Shown here in pieces: positions 20,031-29,408 of a stretch of 64,000 nt of DNA. Origin of the DNA: Rubritepida flocculans DSM 14296 (lineage in GTDB: Bacteria; Pseudomonadota; Alphaproteobacteria; Acetobacterales; Acetobacteraceae); the NCBI RefSeq assembly GCF_000425365.1, contig NZ_AUDH01000001.1, positions 1 to 64,000 on the forward strand. Direction: 5' to 3'. Both the position numbers and the translations under genes were made by a program. The notes beneath the pieces are model-generated. The model did not search any database. It was not told the origin of the DNA and saw nothing but the letters and a program-made list of their open reading frames with translations. The stretch's first letter is position 1; every line of letters begins with the position of its first letter.

Positions 20031-20996
20031 ATGACACCACGCCGCACCCTGCTGGCCCTGCCCGCCCTCGCGGCCGCCTCGCCGGCTTTCGCACAGGAGC
20101 GCTGGCCCAGCCGCGCCATCACCCTGATCGAGGGCTTCCCGCCCGGCGGCGTGACGGACCTCGTCTCGCGCACCCTCGCCGAGCGCATGGGGCGGGAGCT
20201 GGGGCAGAACATGGTGGTGGACAACCGCCCGGGTGCGGCGACCTCGGTGGCGCTGACCGCGCTCTCCCGCGCGCGGCCGGACGGCTACACCTTCGGCGCG
20301 GGCACCACCACGCTCGCCATCAACCAGACCCTGCAGCCGACGCTCACGCCGCGCGACCCGCTGAACGAGCTCGCGCCCGTGGGAATGATGTTCCGCACGC
20401 CCTTCATCCTGCACGTGCATCCCTCGCTGCCCGTGCGCAGCGTGGCGGAGCTGATCGCGCTGGCGCGCGCACGCCCCGGCCAGCTCTCCTTCGGCTCGCC
20501 GGGCACGGGCTCGGTCAGCCATCTCTGCCTGGAGCTGTTCCGCGCCCGGGCCGGCATCGACATCGTGCATGTGCCCTATCGCGGCGGCATCCCGGCGCTG
20601 ATCGACCTGCGCCAGAACCGCGTGCAGGCGGTGTTCCAGGGCGTGCAGGAGGCGCTGCCCGCCATCCGCGAAGGCGCCACCCGGGCGCTGGCCGTCTCGA
20701 CGCTGGGGCCGATCCCCCAGGCGCCCGAGCTGCCGCCCATCGCCAACGACCTGCCGGGCTTCGAGGTGGTGTTCTGGATGGGCCTCTTCGCGCCGGCCGG
20801 CACGCCGCAGCCCATCCTCGCGCGCGTCGGCGAGGCGCTGGCCATCGCCACCCGCGATGCAGAGCTGCGCGCGCGGATGCAGGAGCAGGGGGTGGAGCTC
20901 GTCACCGGCGACGCGCGGGTGCTGCGCGACACCCTGGCCGCCGACACGGCGCGCTGGGGCGAGGTGATCCGCGCCGCCAACATCCGGGTGGAGTGA
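20031..20996 (+). CDS. Bug/TctC-family receptor
   Basis: Periplasmic receptor of 321 residues with a twin-Arg-like signal (TPRRTLLALPALAAASPAFAQ) and family signatures RAITLIEGFPPGGVTDLVSR, VVDNRPGAATS, and HVPYRGGIPALIDL. The ribosome site GGAGGA precedes the ATG. Divergent from ahcY, with the palindrome at 19951 lying in their shared upstream region; convergent with the response-regulator gene. Carboxylate ligand not predictable; no membrane partners nearby. Confidence 0.9.
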   Translation: MTPRRTLLALPALAAASPAFAQERWPSRAITLIEGFPPGGVTDLVSRTLAERMGRELGQNMVVDNRPGAATSVALTALSRARPDGYTFGAGTTTLAINQTLQPTLTPRDPLNELAPVGMMFRTPFILHVHPSLPVRSVAELIALARARPGQLSFGSPGTGSVSHLCLELFRARAGIDIVHVPYRGGIPALIDLRQNRVQAVFQGVQEALPAIREGATRALAVSTLGPIPQAPELPPIANDLPGFEVVFWMGLFAPAGTPQPILARVGEALAIATRDAELRARMQEQGVELVTGDARVLRDTLAADTARWGEVIRAANIRVE

Positions 20997-21011
20997 TACG
21001 GGCAGCGGCGC

Positions 21012-22378
<1,367 letters not shown>

Positions 22379-22379
<1 letters not shown>

Positions 22380-22708
22380 CAGCCGAGCATCTGTTTCAGC
22401 GCCGCGATGGCCGCCTGCGCCTCGCGCATCAGGCGCGGCAGAAGGATGTTGGGCGGCTCGGGCTGGGCAGGGTCCATGGCGAGGCGCGCCTCGCGCTCCA
22501 GCGCCCTCGCGCCCACGGCCGACGCCGCGCCCGCGATGCTGTGCGCCGCGCGCTGATAGGCCGCGGCGTCGCCGGCGCGGGCGGCGGCCAGAAGCTCCTG
22601 CGCCAGCCGGCCGACATCGCGCTCGAAGGTCTGCACCACGCTGCGCAGCACCGAGGGCGCGAGATCCTCGCGCAACTGCCGGGAGATCTGGGGGTCGAGG
22701 CTGCTCAT
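22379..22708 (-). CDS. Histidine phosphotransfer (Hpt) domain protein
   Basis: A free-standing Hpt protein of 109 residues. The phosphorylated histidine is His56 in RAAHSIAGAASAVGA, within a helical bundle. It would shuttle phosphate from a hybrid kinase to the response regulator encoded immediately downstream. ATG at 22708 is chosen; an in-frame GTG at 22726 is an alternative and neither has a strong ribosome site. No sensor kinase lies nearby, so the relay input is encoded elsewhere. Confidence 0.8.
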
Positions 22709-22792
22709 CGCCGCAAGGGTTCCCACCGCCTCCGCGCCGCGTCAATCGCCGCGCGGCTTGACCCGGCGCGGAGGCGGGACTAACGGGGCGCA

Positions 22793-22892
22793 CCCTCGTG
22801 ATTTGTCCGGCCAGCTTGCGGCGAGGTCCCGGTCGTCGGGCCGTTCCTGCTCCATCGGCGATGGAGGGGGGCGGAAAACAAGCGCGCTAAAC
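22793..22892 (+). ncRNA. SAM-II riboswitch with enlarged internal insertion
   Basis: The metA/metZ-type SAM-II aptamer. P1 pairs 22794-22798 with 22822-22826 and encloses the conserved GTGATTTG and CCGG segments. The pseudoknot pairs GCTTG (22814-22818) with CAAGC (22879-22883), followed by the conserved GCTAAA. SAM-II RNAs control methionine genes in alphaproteobacteria, usually turning expression off when SAM binds. Unusually, about 52 bases (22827-22878) separate the P1 3' strand from the pseudoknot partner, including a perfect 7-bp hairpin at 22850-22866. The metZ start is 91 bases downstream. Confidence 0.9.
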
Positions 22893-22982
22893 GGCTGAGG
22901 GCGCCCGCGCCGCCGCGAATCGGCGAAGGGCCGCCGCACCCGGGCCAGGGTGCCGGACGCCCGTGCGATTCGAGGTGTTCAC

Positions 22983-24194
22983 ATGTCCGAGACCCGCCGC
23001 CACCGCCCCGCCACGCTGCTCGTGCGCGGGGGGCTGAACCGCACCCCCTTCGGCGAGACGGCCGAGGCGCTCTTTCTCACCTCGGGCTTCGTCTATGACA
23101 GCGCCGAGCAGGCGGAGGCGACCTTCCGGAACGAGATCGCCCGCTACCAGTACAGCCGCTTCGGCAACCCCACCCTCACCATGCTGGAGGAGCGGCTGGC
23201 CGCGCTGGAGGGCGCGGAGGCCTGCCGCCTCACGGCCACGGGCATGGCCGCCGTCCATGCCGCGCTGCTCTCCCACCTCAAGGTGGGGGACAGGCTGGTG
23301 GCCAGCCGCGCCCTGTTCGGCTCCTGCCACTGGATCGTCTCCACCCTGCTGCCGCGCTACGGCATCGAGAGCGTCTTCGTGGACGGCGCGGACCTCGCGC
23401 AGTGGGAGGCGGCGCTGAGCCGCCCCGCCACCATGGTGCTGCTGGAGAGCCCCTCCAACCCCATGCTCGAGCTGGTGGACGTGGGGGCGGTCTGCCGCCT
23501 GGCGAAGCGGGCGGGGGCGATGGTGGTGGTGGACAACGTCTTCGCCACGCCGCTGCTGCAGCGCCCGCTGGAGCAGGGCGCCGATGTCGTCGTCTATTCC
23601 TGCACCAAGCACATGGACGGGCAGGGCCGTGTGCTGGGCGGGGCGGTGCTCGGCACGCGGAAGTGGGTGGACGAGGTGCTGCAGCCCTTCATCCGCAACA
23701 CCGGCCCCGCCATGTCGCCCTTCAACGCCTGGGTGATCCTGAAGGGGCTGGAGACGCTGAAGCTGCGGGTGGACCAGATGTGCCGCAACGCCGCCGCCAT
23801 CGCCGATTTCCTGGCCGAGCGGCCGGAGGTGGCGCGCGTGCTCTACCCCTTCCGGGCCGACCATCCCCAGCACGCGCTGGCGCTGCGCCAGATGGGCGCG
23901 GGCGGCACGCTCGTCACCTTCGACATCCATGGCGGCAAGGGCGCCTGCTTCGCCTTCATGAACGCGCTGCGGCTCGTGGATGTCTCGAACAACCTGGGCG
24001 ATTCCAAATCCCTCGCCACCCATCCCGCGACGACGACGCACATGCGCATCGGCGCGGAGGAGCGCGCGCGGCTCGGCATCACCGACGGCACGGTGCGGCT
24101 CTCCGTCGGGCTCGAGGACGTTGCGGACCTGATCGAGGATCTCGCCCAGGCGCTGGAGGCGATTCCCGCGGGTGCGGCGCGCGCGGCGGAGTAG
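22983..24194 (+). CDS. metZ: O-succinylhomoserine sulfhydrylase
   Basis: PLP enzyme of the Cys/Met metabolism family forming homocysteine from O-succinylhomoserine and sulfide; 403 residues. Evidence: RPATLLVRGGLNR start, YSRFGNPT, PLP Lys at about 209 in SCTKHMDGQGR, and C-terminal SVGLEDVADLIEDL. The gene carries a SAM-II riboswitch upstream, which fits metZ. ATG at 22983 follows GAGG; a GTG at 22950 is an alternative. A metB/metC-like activity is less likely given the start-region pattern and riboswitch. Confidence 0.93.
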   Translation: MSETRRHRPATLLVRGGLNRTPFGETAEALFLTSGFVYDSAEQAEATFRNEIARYQYSRFGNPTLTMLEERLAALEGAEACRLTATGMAAVHAALLSHLKVGDRLVASRALFGSCHWIVSTLLPRYGIESVFVDGADLAQWEAALSRPATMVLLESPSNPMLELVDVGAVCRLAKRAGAMVVVDNVFATPLLQRPLEQGADVVVYSCTKHMDGQGRVLGGAVLGTRKWVDEVLQPFIRNTGPAMSPFNAWVILKGLETLKLRVDQMCRNAAAIADFLAERPEVARVLYPFRADHPQHALALRQMGAGGTLVTFDIHGGKGACFAFMNALRLVDVSNNLGDSKSLATHPATTTHMRIGAEERARLGITDGTVRLSVGLEDVADLIEDLAQALEAIPAGAARAAE

Positions 24195-24230
24195 TGGCGC
24201 GCGGCGCGGGGCTGTGGTGATCTCCGCGCC

Positions 24231-24842
24231 ATGAGCCTCGAGACCTGGATCGCCTTCCTCCTCGCCTCCGCCGCGATGCTCGTCATCCCGGGGCCGACCA
24301 TCCTGCTCGTCATCGGCCAGTCGCTGGGCGCGGGGCGGGGGCGGGCGCTGCCGCTGGTGGCCGGCGTCGCGCTGGGCGACCTGACGGCGATGAGCCTCTC
24401 GCTGGCCGGGCTCGGGGCGCTGCTCGCCGCCTCGGCCACCGCCTTCACGGTGCTGAAATGGGCGGGGGCGGCCTATCTCGTCTGGCTGGGCGTGAGGCTG
24501 TGGCGCGCGCCGGTGGAGGCGGCCGCCGCGCCGCCGCTCATCGCGCGCCGCGCGTTGCGCGACGCCTATGTGGTGACGGCGCTGAACCCCAAGAGCATCG
24601 CCTTCTTCGTGGCCTTCGTGCCGCAGTTCGTCAGCCCCGCCGCGCCCTTCGCGCCGCAGGCCCTGGTGCTGGTGGCGAGCTTCGTCACCCTCGCCGCGCT
24701 GAACGCCCTGGCCTATGCGCTGCTGGCGGGCCGGCTTTCCGGCGCGGTGGCGCGGCCCGCGCTGCGGCGCGGCGTGAACCGGCTGGGCGGGGGCGTGCTG
24801 ATCGGCGCGGGCCTCGCCACCGCGGCGATGCGCCGGGCATGA
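24231..24842 (+). CDS. LysE/RhtB family exporter
   Basis: Amino-acid/metabolite exporter of 203 residues with about six hydrophobic helices. Family hallmarks: VIPGPTILLVIGQSLGAGR near the N-terminus, GAAYLVWLGVRLWR, and LNPKSIAFFVAFVPQFV. Substrate unknown (family members export Lys, homoserine, Thr). A TGATCT hexamer 7 bases before the ATG and lack of a ribosome site hint at a leaderless transcript. The stop overlaps apaG as ATGA. Position after metZ makes a methionine-related export role conceivable but unproven. Confidence 0.9.
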   Translation: MSLETWIAFLLASAAMLVIPGPTILLVIGQSLGAGRGRALPLVAGVALGDLTAMSLSLAGLGALLAASATAFTVLKWAGAAYLVWLGVRLWRAPVEAAAAPPLIARRALRDAYVVTALNPKSIAFFVAFVPQFVSPAAPFAPQALVLVASFVTLAALNALAYALLAGRLSGAVARPALRRGVNRLGGGVLIGAGLATAAMRRA

Positions 24843-25240
24843 CGCCCTACAGCGCCACCACGCGCGGCGTGCGCGTCACGGTGCGCAGCTTCTACCTGGC
24901 CGACCAGTCGGACCCGGAGGAAGGCCGCTACGTCTGGGCCTACAAGGTCGAGATCGCGAACGAGGGGCGCGAGACGGTGCAGCTTCTCAAGCGCACCTGG
25001 CTGATCACCGACGCGCAGGGCCGGACGCTGCGCGTGCACGGCGAGGGGGTGGTGGGCGAGCAGCCGGTGCTCGAACCGGGCGAGAGCTTCGAATACACCT
25101 CGGGCACGCCGCTGCCCACGCCCTCGGGCTTCATGCGCGGCGCCTACCACATGGTGGTGACCGGCACGGGCGAGGCCTTCGACGCCGAGGTGCCGGCCTT
25201 CTCCCTCGACAGCCCGCACCAGTCGGGCGGGCTGCACTGA
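24839..25240 (+). CDS. apaG: ApaG domain protein
   Basis: A 133-residue ApaG/DUF525 protein with an immunoglobulin-like fold. Typical patterns are VTVRSFYLADQSDPEEGRY, YKVEIANEGRETVQL, TWLITDAQG, GEGVVGEQPVLEPGESFEYTS and the GxMxGxY segment FMRGAYHMV. Functions in bacteria are unclear; it was linked to diadenosine-polyphosphate metabolism by operon position with apaH. Start overlaps the LysE-type gene. Convergent with a Bug gene. Confidence 0.93.
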   Translation: MTPYSATTRGVRVTVRSFYLADQSDPEEGRYVWAYKVEIANEGRETVQLLKRTWLITDAQGRTLRVHGEGVVGEQPVLEPGESFEYTSGTPLPTPSGFMRGAYHMVVTGTGEAFDAEVPAFSLDSPHQSGGLH

Positions 25241-25245
25241 TCCGG

Positions 25246-25262
25246 GCGGCATGCGATGCCGC
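25246..25262. terminator. Hairpin between convergent apaG and Bug genes
   Basis: A perfect 7-bp stem (25246-25252 with 25256-25262) with a 3-base loop follows the apaG stop, between two convergent genes. No T-run follows in the apaG direction. Confidence 0.4.
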
Positions 25263-25285
25263 GCGTATAAGAAGAAAACGGCGCC

Positions 25286-26272
25286 TCAGCTCTCCGCGCG
25301 GATGTTGTTCTCGCGCACCACGCGCTGCCAGCGCGCGTAGTCCTCGGCCATCATCTGCGCCATCTGCTCGGGCGTGCCGCCGCCCGGCTCGTCGCCGCGG
25401 CTCGTCATGCGCTCGCGCGTCGCGGGGTCGGCAAGCGCGGCGTTGAGCGCGGCGTTGAGGCGCGCCACCACCTCGGGCGGCGTGCCGCGCGGCGCGAAGA
25501 GGCCGATCCAGGCGTAGAAGGTGAACTCCGTCAGCCCCTGCTGGGCGGCGGTGGCGATGTCGGGGAAGGCGGGGCTGCGCTCGCGCCCCGTCGCCAGCAC
25601 GCCGCGCAGGCGGTTGTCCTGCAGGAAGGGCGCGACGACCGAGGCGCCGTCGAACATCAGCGAGAAGCGGCCGGCGATGAAGTCCTGCATGGCGGGGCCG
25701 GAGCCGCGATAGGGGATGTGCGTCATCTCCGGCCGGCCGATCCGCTCGCGGAACAGCTCCATGGCGATGTGCGTCAGGCTGCCCGCGCTGGCCGAACCGT
25801 AGTTGATGGAGCCGCGCGGCTGCCGCGCGATCCAGGCGCGCAGCTCCGCGAGGTTGCGCACGTTCATCGAGGGATGGGCGCAGAGGATGAGCGAGGATTG
25901 CAGCGCGAGGCCGATGGCCACCATCTCGCGCGGGTCGATCGTCATCCCGTCCATGGTGTGCGGGTTGATCGTCATGGGCGAGGAGTTGCCGGCCAGGATG
26001 GTGTAGCCGTCCGGCCGGGCGCGCATCACCGCCTCGGTGCCGATGTTGCCGCCCGCGCCGCCGCGGTTGTCGATCACCACCGGCACGCCGAGCGCGTTCT
26101 GCATGCCGTTCTGGATCACGCGGGCGGCGAAATCCGTCTGCCCCCCGGGGGGGAAGCCGACGACGAGGGTGATGGGGCGGGTGGGGTTCCAGCTTCCCTG
26201 CGCGCGCAGCGCGGGCGCGGCGAGGGCGGCCGCGGCGCCCCCCAGCAGCAGGCGGCGGTGGAGCGTCGTCAT
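25286..26272 (-). CDS. Bug/TctC-family receptor
   Basis: Periplasmic solute receptor of 328 residues: signal peptide (LHRRLLLGGAAAALAAPALRAQ), then RPITLVVGFPPGGQTDFAAR, VIDNRGGAGGNIGT, SAGSLTHIAMELF and HIPYRGSGPAMQDFI. The ribosome site GGGAGG is well placed. The downstream position relative to the coiled-coil gene (31-base gap) suggests possible co-transcription. No transporter membrane genes nearby; ligand unknown. Confidence 0.9.
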   Translation of the reverse strand: MTTLHRRLLLGGAAAALAAPALRAQGSWNPTRPITLVVGFPPGGQTDFAARVIQNGMQNALGVPVVIDNRGGAGGNIGTEAVMRARPDGYTILAGNSSPMTINPHTMDGMTIDPREMVAIGLALQSSLILCAHPSMNVRNLAELRAWIARQPRGSINYGSASAGSLTHIAMELFRERIGRPEMTHIPYRGSGPAMQDFIAGRFSLMFDGASVVAPFLQDNRLRGVLATGRERSPAFPDIATAAQQGLTEFTFYAWIGLFAPRGTPPEVVARLNAALNAALADPATRERMTSRGDEPGGGTPEQMAQMMAEDYARWQRVVRENNIRAES

Positions 26273-26303
26273 CTTCTTGTGTCCTCCCTCTTCCCTGGGC
26301 GGG

Positions 26304-27473
26304 TTACTGGCGCGGCGCGGGCGGCGCGGCCTGGGCTTCCGCCAGCGCGCGGCGGGCCTGTTCGAGCTCGGCGCGCAGCGTGGCCGCGGCGGCTTCGGCG
26401 CGGGCCGCGCGCTCGGCCGCCTCGCGCGCCTGGGCGGCCGCCTGGGCGGCCTCGGTGCGGGCGGCGGCGGCGGCGGCCTCGGCCTGGGCGGCGCGGGCGG
26501 CGGCGGCGTCGCGCGCCTGGGCGGCCTGGGCGGCCTCGGCGCGGGCGGCGGCGGCGGCGGCCTCGGCCTGGGCGGCGCGGGCGGCGGCGGCGTCGCGCGC
26601 CTGGGCGGCCTGGGCCGCCTCGGCGCGGGCGGCGGCGGCGGCGGCCTCGGCCTGGGCGGCGCGGGCGGCGGCAGCGTCGCGCGCCTGGGCGACCTGGGCG
26701 GCCTCGGCGCGGGCGGCGGTGGCGGCGGCCTCGGCCTGGGCGGCGCGGGCGGCGGCGGCCTGCGCCGCCTGCTCTGCCTGGGTGGCGCGGGCGGTCAGCG
26801 CGGCGATCTGCTGCGCCGCCTGGGCCGCCTGCTGCGCCCGCTGGTCGAGCTCGGTGCGCATGGCGTTGCCCTCGAAGCGGGCGAAGTCGAGCTCGGTCTG
26901 CAGCCGGTCCTCGGTCTGTTGCGCCTCGGCGCGCAGGCGCTCCATGTCCTGCTGCGCGACGGCGAGGCGGTTCGTCAGCTCCTGCACCACCGCGGCCACC
27001 TGGGCCATGCGGGTCAGCGCCGTGGCGGCGAGGCTCTGCGGCGCGGGCCGGGTGAGGCTGGCGCTGAGCTGGCAGCTTCGCACCTGGCGGTCCTCGGAGA
27101 CGAAGGTGCCGCCCTGCAGCTCGAACTGCACGGGGCTGACGGCCGCGCCCTCCAGCCGCGTCATCCAGCGCTGGCTGCCGCGCTGCGATTCCACCAGCAC
27201 GGCCATGCGGCCGTTCTGCACGCTGCCCTGCCAGCGGTCGAGCTGCGGCGGGCCCTCGGCCGGGCGCGTGGCGCGGGAGTGGCGAAAGGCGCCCTCGTTC
27301 ACCTCGGCGGTGAAGCGCTCGGTGTAGCCGGGCTGGCGGGTGATGGTGTTGGCCGAGCAGGTCAGGGTGAACTGCCAGGTTCCGTCGAAGTCGTTCGCCG
27401 CCGCGCGGGCGGAGGAGGAGGCGGCGCCCAGCGCCAGGATCGCGGCGAGCGGCGCCGCGCGCATCATCGTCAT
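26304..27473 (-). CDS. Exported Ala-rich coiled-coil protein with tandem repeats
   Basis: A 389-residue protein of unknown function. A signal peptide (about residues 1-25, AILALGAASSSARA) precedes a roughly 130-residue globular region beginning DFDGTWQFTLTCS, which looks like a small beta-rich domain of about one pair of cysteines. The rest (about 170-380) is a long helical coiled coil of Ala/Gln/Arg/Glu with a 28-residue repeat (four heptads). ATG at 27473 is chosen because AGGGAG lies 9 bases ahead and the signal peptide then fits; the frame is open to 27572. Probably periplasmic or envelope-associated; no specific role assigned. Confidence 0.7.
   Translation of the reverse strand: MTMMRAAPLAAILALGAASSSARAAANDFDGTWQFTLTCSANTITRQPGYTERFTAEVNEGAFRHSRATRPAEGPPQLDRWQGSVQNGRMAVLVESQRGSQRWMTRLEGAAVSPVQFELQGGTFVSEDRQVRSCQLSASLTRPAPQSLAATALTRMAQVAAVVQELTNRLAVAQQDMERLRAEAQQTEDRLQTELDFARFEGNAMRTELDQRAQQAAQAAQQIAALTARATQAEQAAQAAAARAAQAEAAATAARAEAAQVAQARDAAAARAAQAEAAAAAARAEAAQAAQARDAAAARAAQAEAAAAAARAEAAQAAQARDAAAARAAQAEAAAAAARTEAAQAAAQAREAAERAARAEAAAATLRAELEQARRALAEAQAAPPAPRQ
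26446..26770 (-). repeat. 84-bp tandem repeats encoding the coiled coil
   Basis: The same DNA unit returns exactly every 84 bases (the GTCGCGCGC marker starts at 26505, 26589 and 26673), with degenerate copies at both ends, nearly four copies in all. Eighty-four bases equal 28 codons or four heptads, so changes in copy number keep both frame and heptad phase. Such arrays are prone to length variation. Confidence 0.85.
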
Positions 27474-27568
27474 CAGCCACGTCTCCCTGTTGCGGAAGCC
27501 GCCCGGAACGGGCGATTCCCCATTGCCCTGACGAAAGCAGGCTTCTTGCACGGCGTCCATGCGGCGCG

Positions 27569-29254
27569 TCACGTCAGTTCGGGGAAATCCTCCTCCCGGT
27601 GCTCGGCGGCGGGGCGCTCGCCGGCCCGGAAGCGGCGCTCCTCCATCTGGCGCAGCTCCACGCGGCGGATCTTGCCCGAGATGGTCTTGGGCAGCTCCAT
27701 CACCTCCAGCCGGCGCGGGCGCTTGAAGGGGGCGAGGCGCGCGCGCAGGTGCCGGAACACCGAGAGCATGGCCGCGCGCTCATCGTTCACGCCGGGGGCG
27801 AGCACGAGGAAGGCCTTGGGCACGGCGAGCCGCACCGGATCGGGCGCGGGCACCACCGCGGCCTCGATCACCTGCGGGTGCTCGATCAGGACGCTTTCCA
27901 GCTCGAAGGGCGAGATGCGGTAGTCGCTCGCCTTGAACACGTCGTCCGCGCGGCCGACGTAGCTGAGATGGCCCTCCGAGTCGCGCTCGGCGACGTCGCC
28001 GGTGCGGTAGAAGCGGCCGTCGCCGGGGGGCGCGATGCCGCCATCCTCCTGCTGGTAGCCGCGCATGAGGCCGAGCGGGGGCGGGGCGAGCGCGAGGGCG
28101 AGCTCGCCGCTCTCCGCCTCCGCGCCGTCGGGGCCAAGGAGGCGGATGTCGTAGCCCGGCGCGGGCAGGCCCATGCTGCCGGGCTTCACCGCCATGCCGG
28201 GGAAATAGCCCACCTGCAGCGTCGTCTCGGTCTGGCCGTAGCCCTCGCGGATGGTCAGGCCCCAGGCCTTCTCCACCTGCGCGATGATCTCGGGGTTCAG
28301 CGGCTCCCCGGCCGAGCAGAGCTCGCGCAGCGCGCCGCGGAAGGGCCCCATCTCCTGCTGCACCAGCATGCGCCAGACGGTGGGCGGGGCGCAGAAGGTG
28401 GTCACGCCCTCGCGCGCGATCGCCTCCAGCGTGCCGGCCGCGTCGAAGCGCGGCTGATTGTTGATGAACACCGCCGCCCCCGCGTTCCACGGCGCGAACA
28501 GGCAGGACCAGGCGTGCTTCGCCCAGCCGGGCGAGGAGATGTTCAGGTGCAGATCCCCCGGCCGCAGCCCGAGCCAGTACATCGTGACGAGATGCCCGAC
28601 GGGGTAGGAGCACTGGTCGTGCAGCACGAGCTTGGGCTTCGCCGTGGTGCCGGAGGTGAAATAGAGCAGCAGCGGGTCGCGCGCCGGGGTCGGCCCGTCG
28701 GGGAGGAACTCCGCCGGATGCGCGCGCAGCGCGTCGTAGTCGTGCCAGCCCGGCGCGCCGCCCACCGCGATGCGCGTCACGCCCGGATCGAGCCCCTCGA
28801 ACTTCTGCGCCTCGCCGGCGGCGGCGATGACGTGGCGCACGCGCCCGCGCGCGAAACGGTCGGCGAGGTCGGCCGGGGTGAGGAGCGTGGCGGCCGGGAT
28901 CACCACCGCGCCGAGCTTCATCGCGGCCAGCATCGCCTCCCACATCGGCACGACATTGCCGAGCATGAGCAGGATGCGGTCCCCCCGCCGCACGCCGAGC
29001 GCGCGCAGCCCGTTCGCCACGCGGTTCGAATCCGCCGAGAGTTCGGCGAAGCTGCGCCGCGCCGCGCCCGGGCCCGCGATGCGCAGCGCCTCGCGCCCGC
29101 CCTGTTCGCCCTGCGCCAGCACGCCGTCGAACCAGTCCAGCGCGTAGTTGAACTCCGCCATCTCCGGCCAGCGGAAGGCGGCCTTCGCGCGCGGGTAGTC
29201 GCCCCGGCAGGCGAAGAGCAGGTCGCGGGCCTGCTGGAACGCGGCGACGGACAT
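27569..29254 (-). CDS. AMP-binding acyl-CoA synthetase
   Basis: ATP-dependent acid:CoA ligase of the ANL superfamily, 561 residues. Core motifs: LYFTSGTTAKPKLVLH (phosphate loop), GYGQTETT, YRTGDVAERD, and the C-terminal hinge with catalytic Lys in PKTISGKIRRVEL. The overall pattern (NISSPGWAKHAW, FDAAGTLEAI) resembles acetyl/butyryl-CoA-type acyl synthetases, so a short- to medium-chain acid is likely, though not certain. ATG at 29254 follows AGGGGAGG; the frame is open further upstream. It could feed the beta-oxidation genes at 30.8-34.5 kb and 8.5-11.2 kb. Confidence 0.9.
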   Translation of the reverse strand: MSVAAFQQARDLLFACRGDYPRAKAAFRWPEMAEFNYALDWFDGVLAQGEQGGREALRIAGPGAARRSFAELSADSNRVANGLRALGVRRGDRILLMLGNVVPMWEAMLAAMKLGAVVIPAATLLTPADLADRFARGRVRHVIAAAGEAQKFEGLDPGVTRIAVGGAPGWHDYDALRAHPAEFLPDGPTPARDPLLLYFTSGTTAKPKLVLHDQCSYPVGHLVTMYWLGLRPGDLHLNISSPGWAKHAWSCLFAPWNAGAAVFINNQPRFDAAGTLEAIAREGVTTFCAPPTVWRMLVQQEMGPFRGALRELCSAGEPLNPEIIAQVEKAWGLTIREGYGQTETTLQVGYFPGMAVKPGSMGLPAPGYDIRLLGPDGAEAESGELALALAPPPLGLMRGYQQEDGGIAPPGDGRFYRTGDVAERDSEGHLSYVGRADDVFKASDYRISPFELESVLIEHPQVIEAAVVPAPDPVRLAVPKAFLVLAPGVNDERAAMLSVFRHLRARLAPFKRPRRLEVMELPKTISGKIRRVELRQMEERRFRAGERPAAEHREEDFPELT

Positions 29255-29408
29255 GGCGGGCCTCCCCTCGGTGCGGGCGGCTGGCGCGCCCTTCGCGGCG
29301 GAGCCTAGTCGAGCGCCAGGCGCGGGGGAACCGGGCCGCGCTTGATCCCCCCCCCACCGCGCGATCCAAGCTGCCCATGGAAAGGAATCGAACGGGGACA
29401 GGCAGGCA

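Noticed and set aside
23144-23344. Small antisense frames inside metZ
   Set aside because: Shadow frames; no start signals.
26446-26770. Possible CRISPR or VNTR outside a gene
   Set aside because: The repeats have no distinct spacers, are in frame in a gene, and match heptad periodicity.
26380-27327. Plus-strand Ala/Ser-rich frame opposite the coiled-coil gene
   Set aside because: It is the complement of the 84-bp repeats; the minus-strand gene has a signal peptide and ribosome site.
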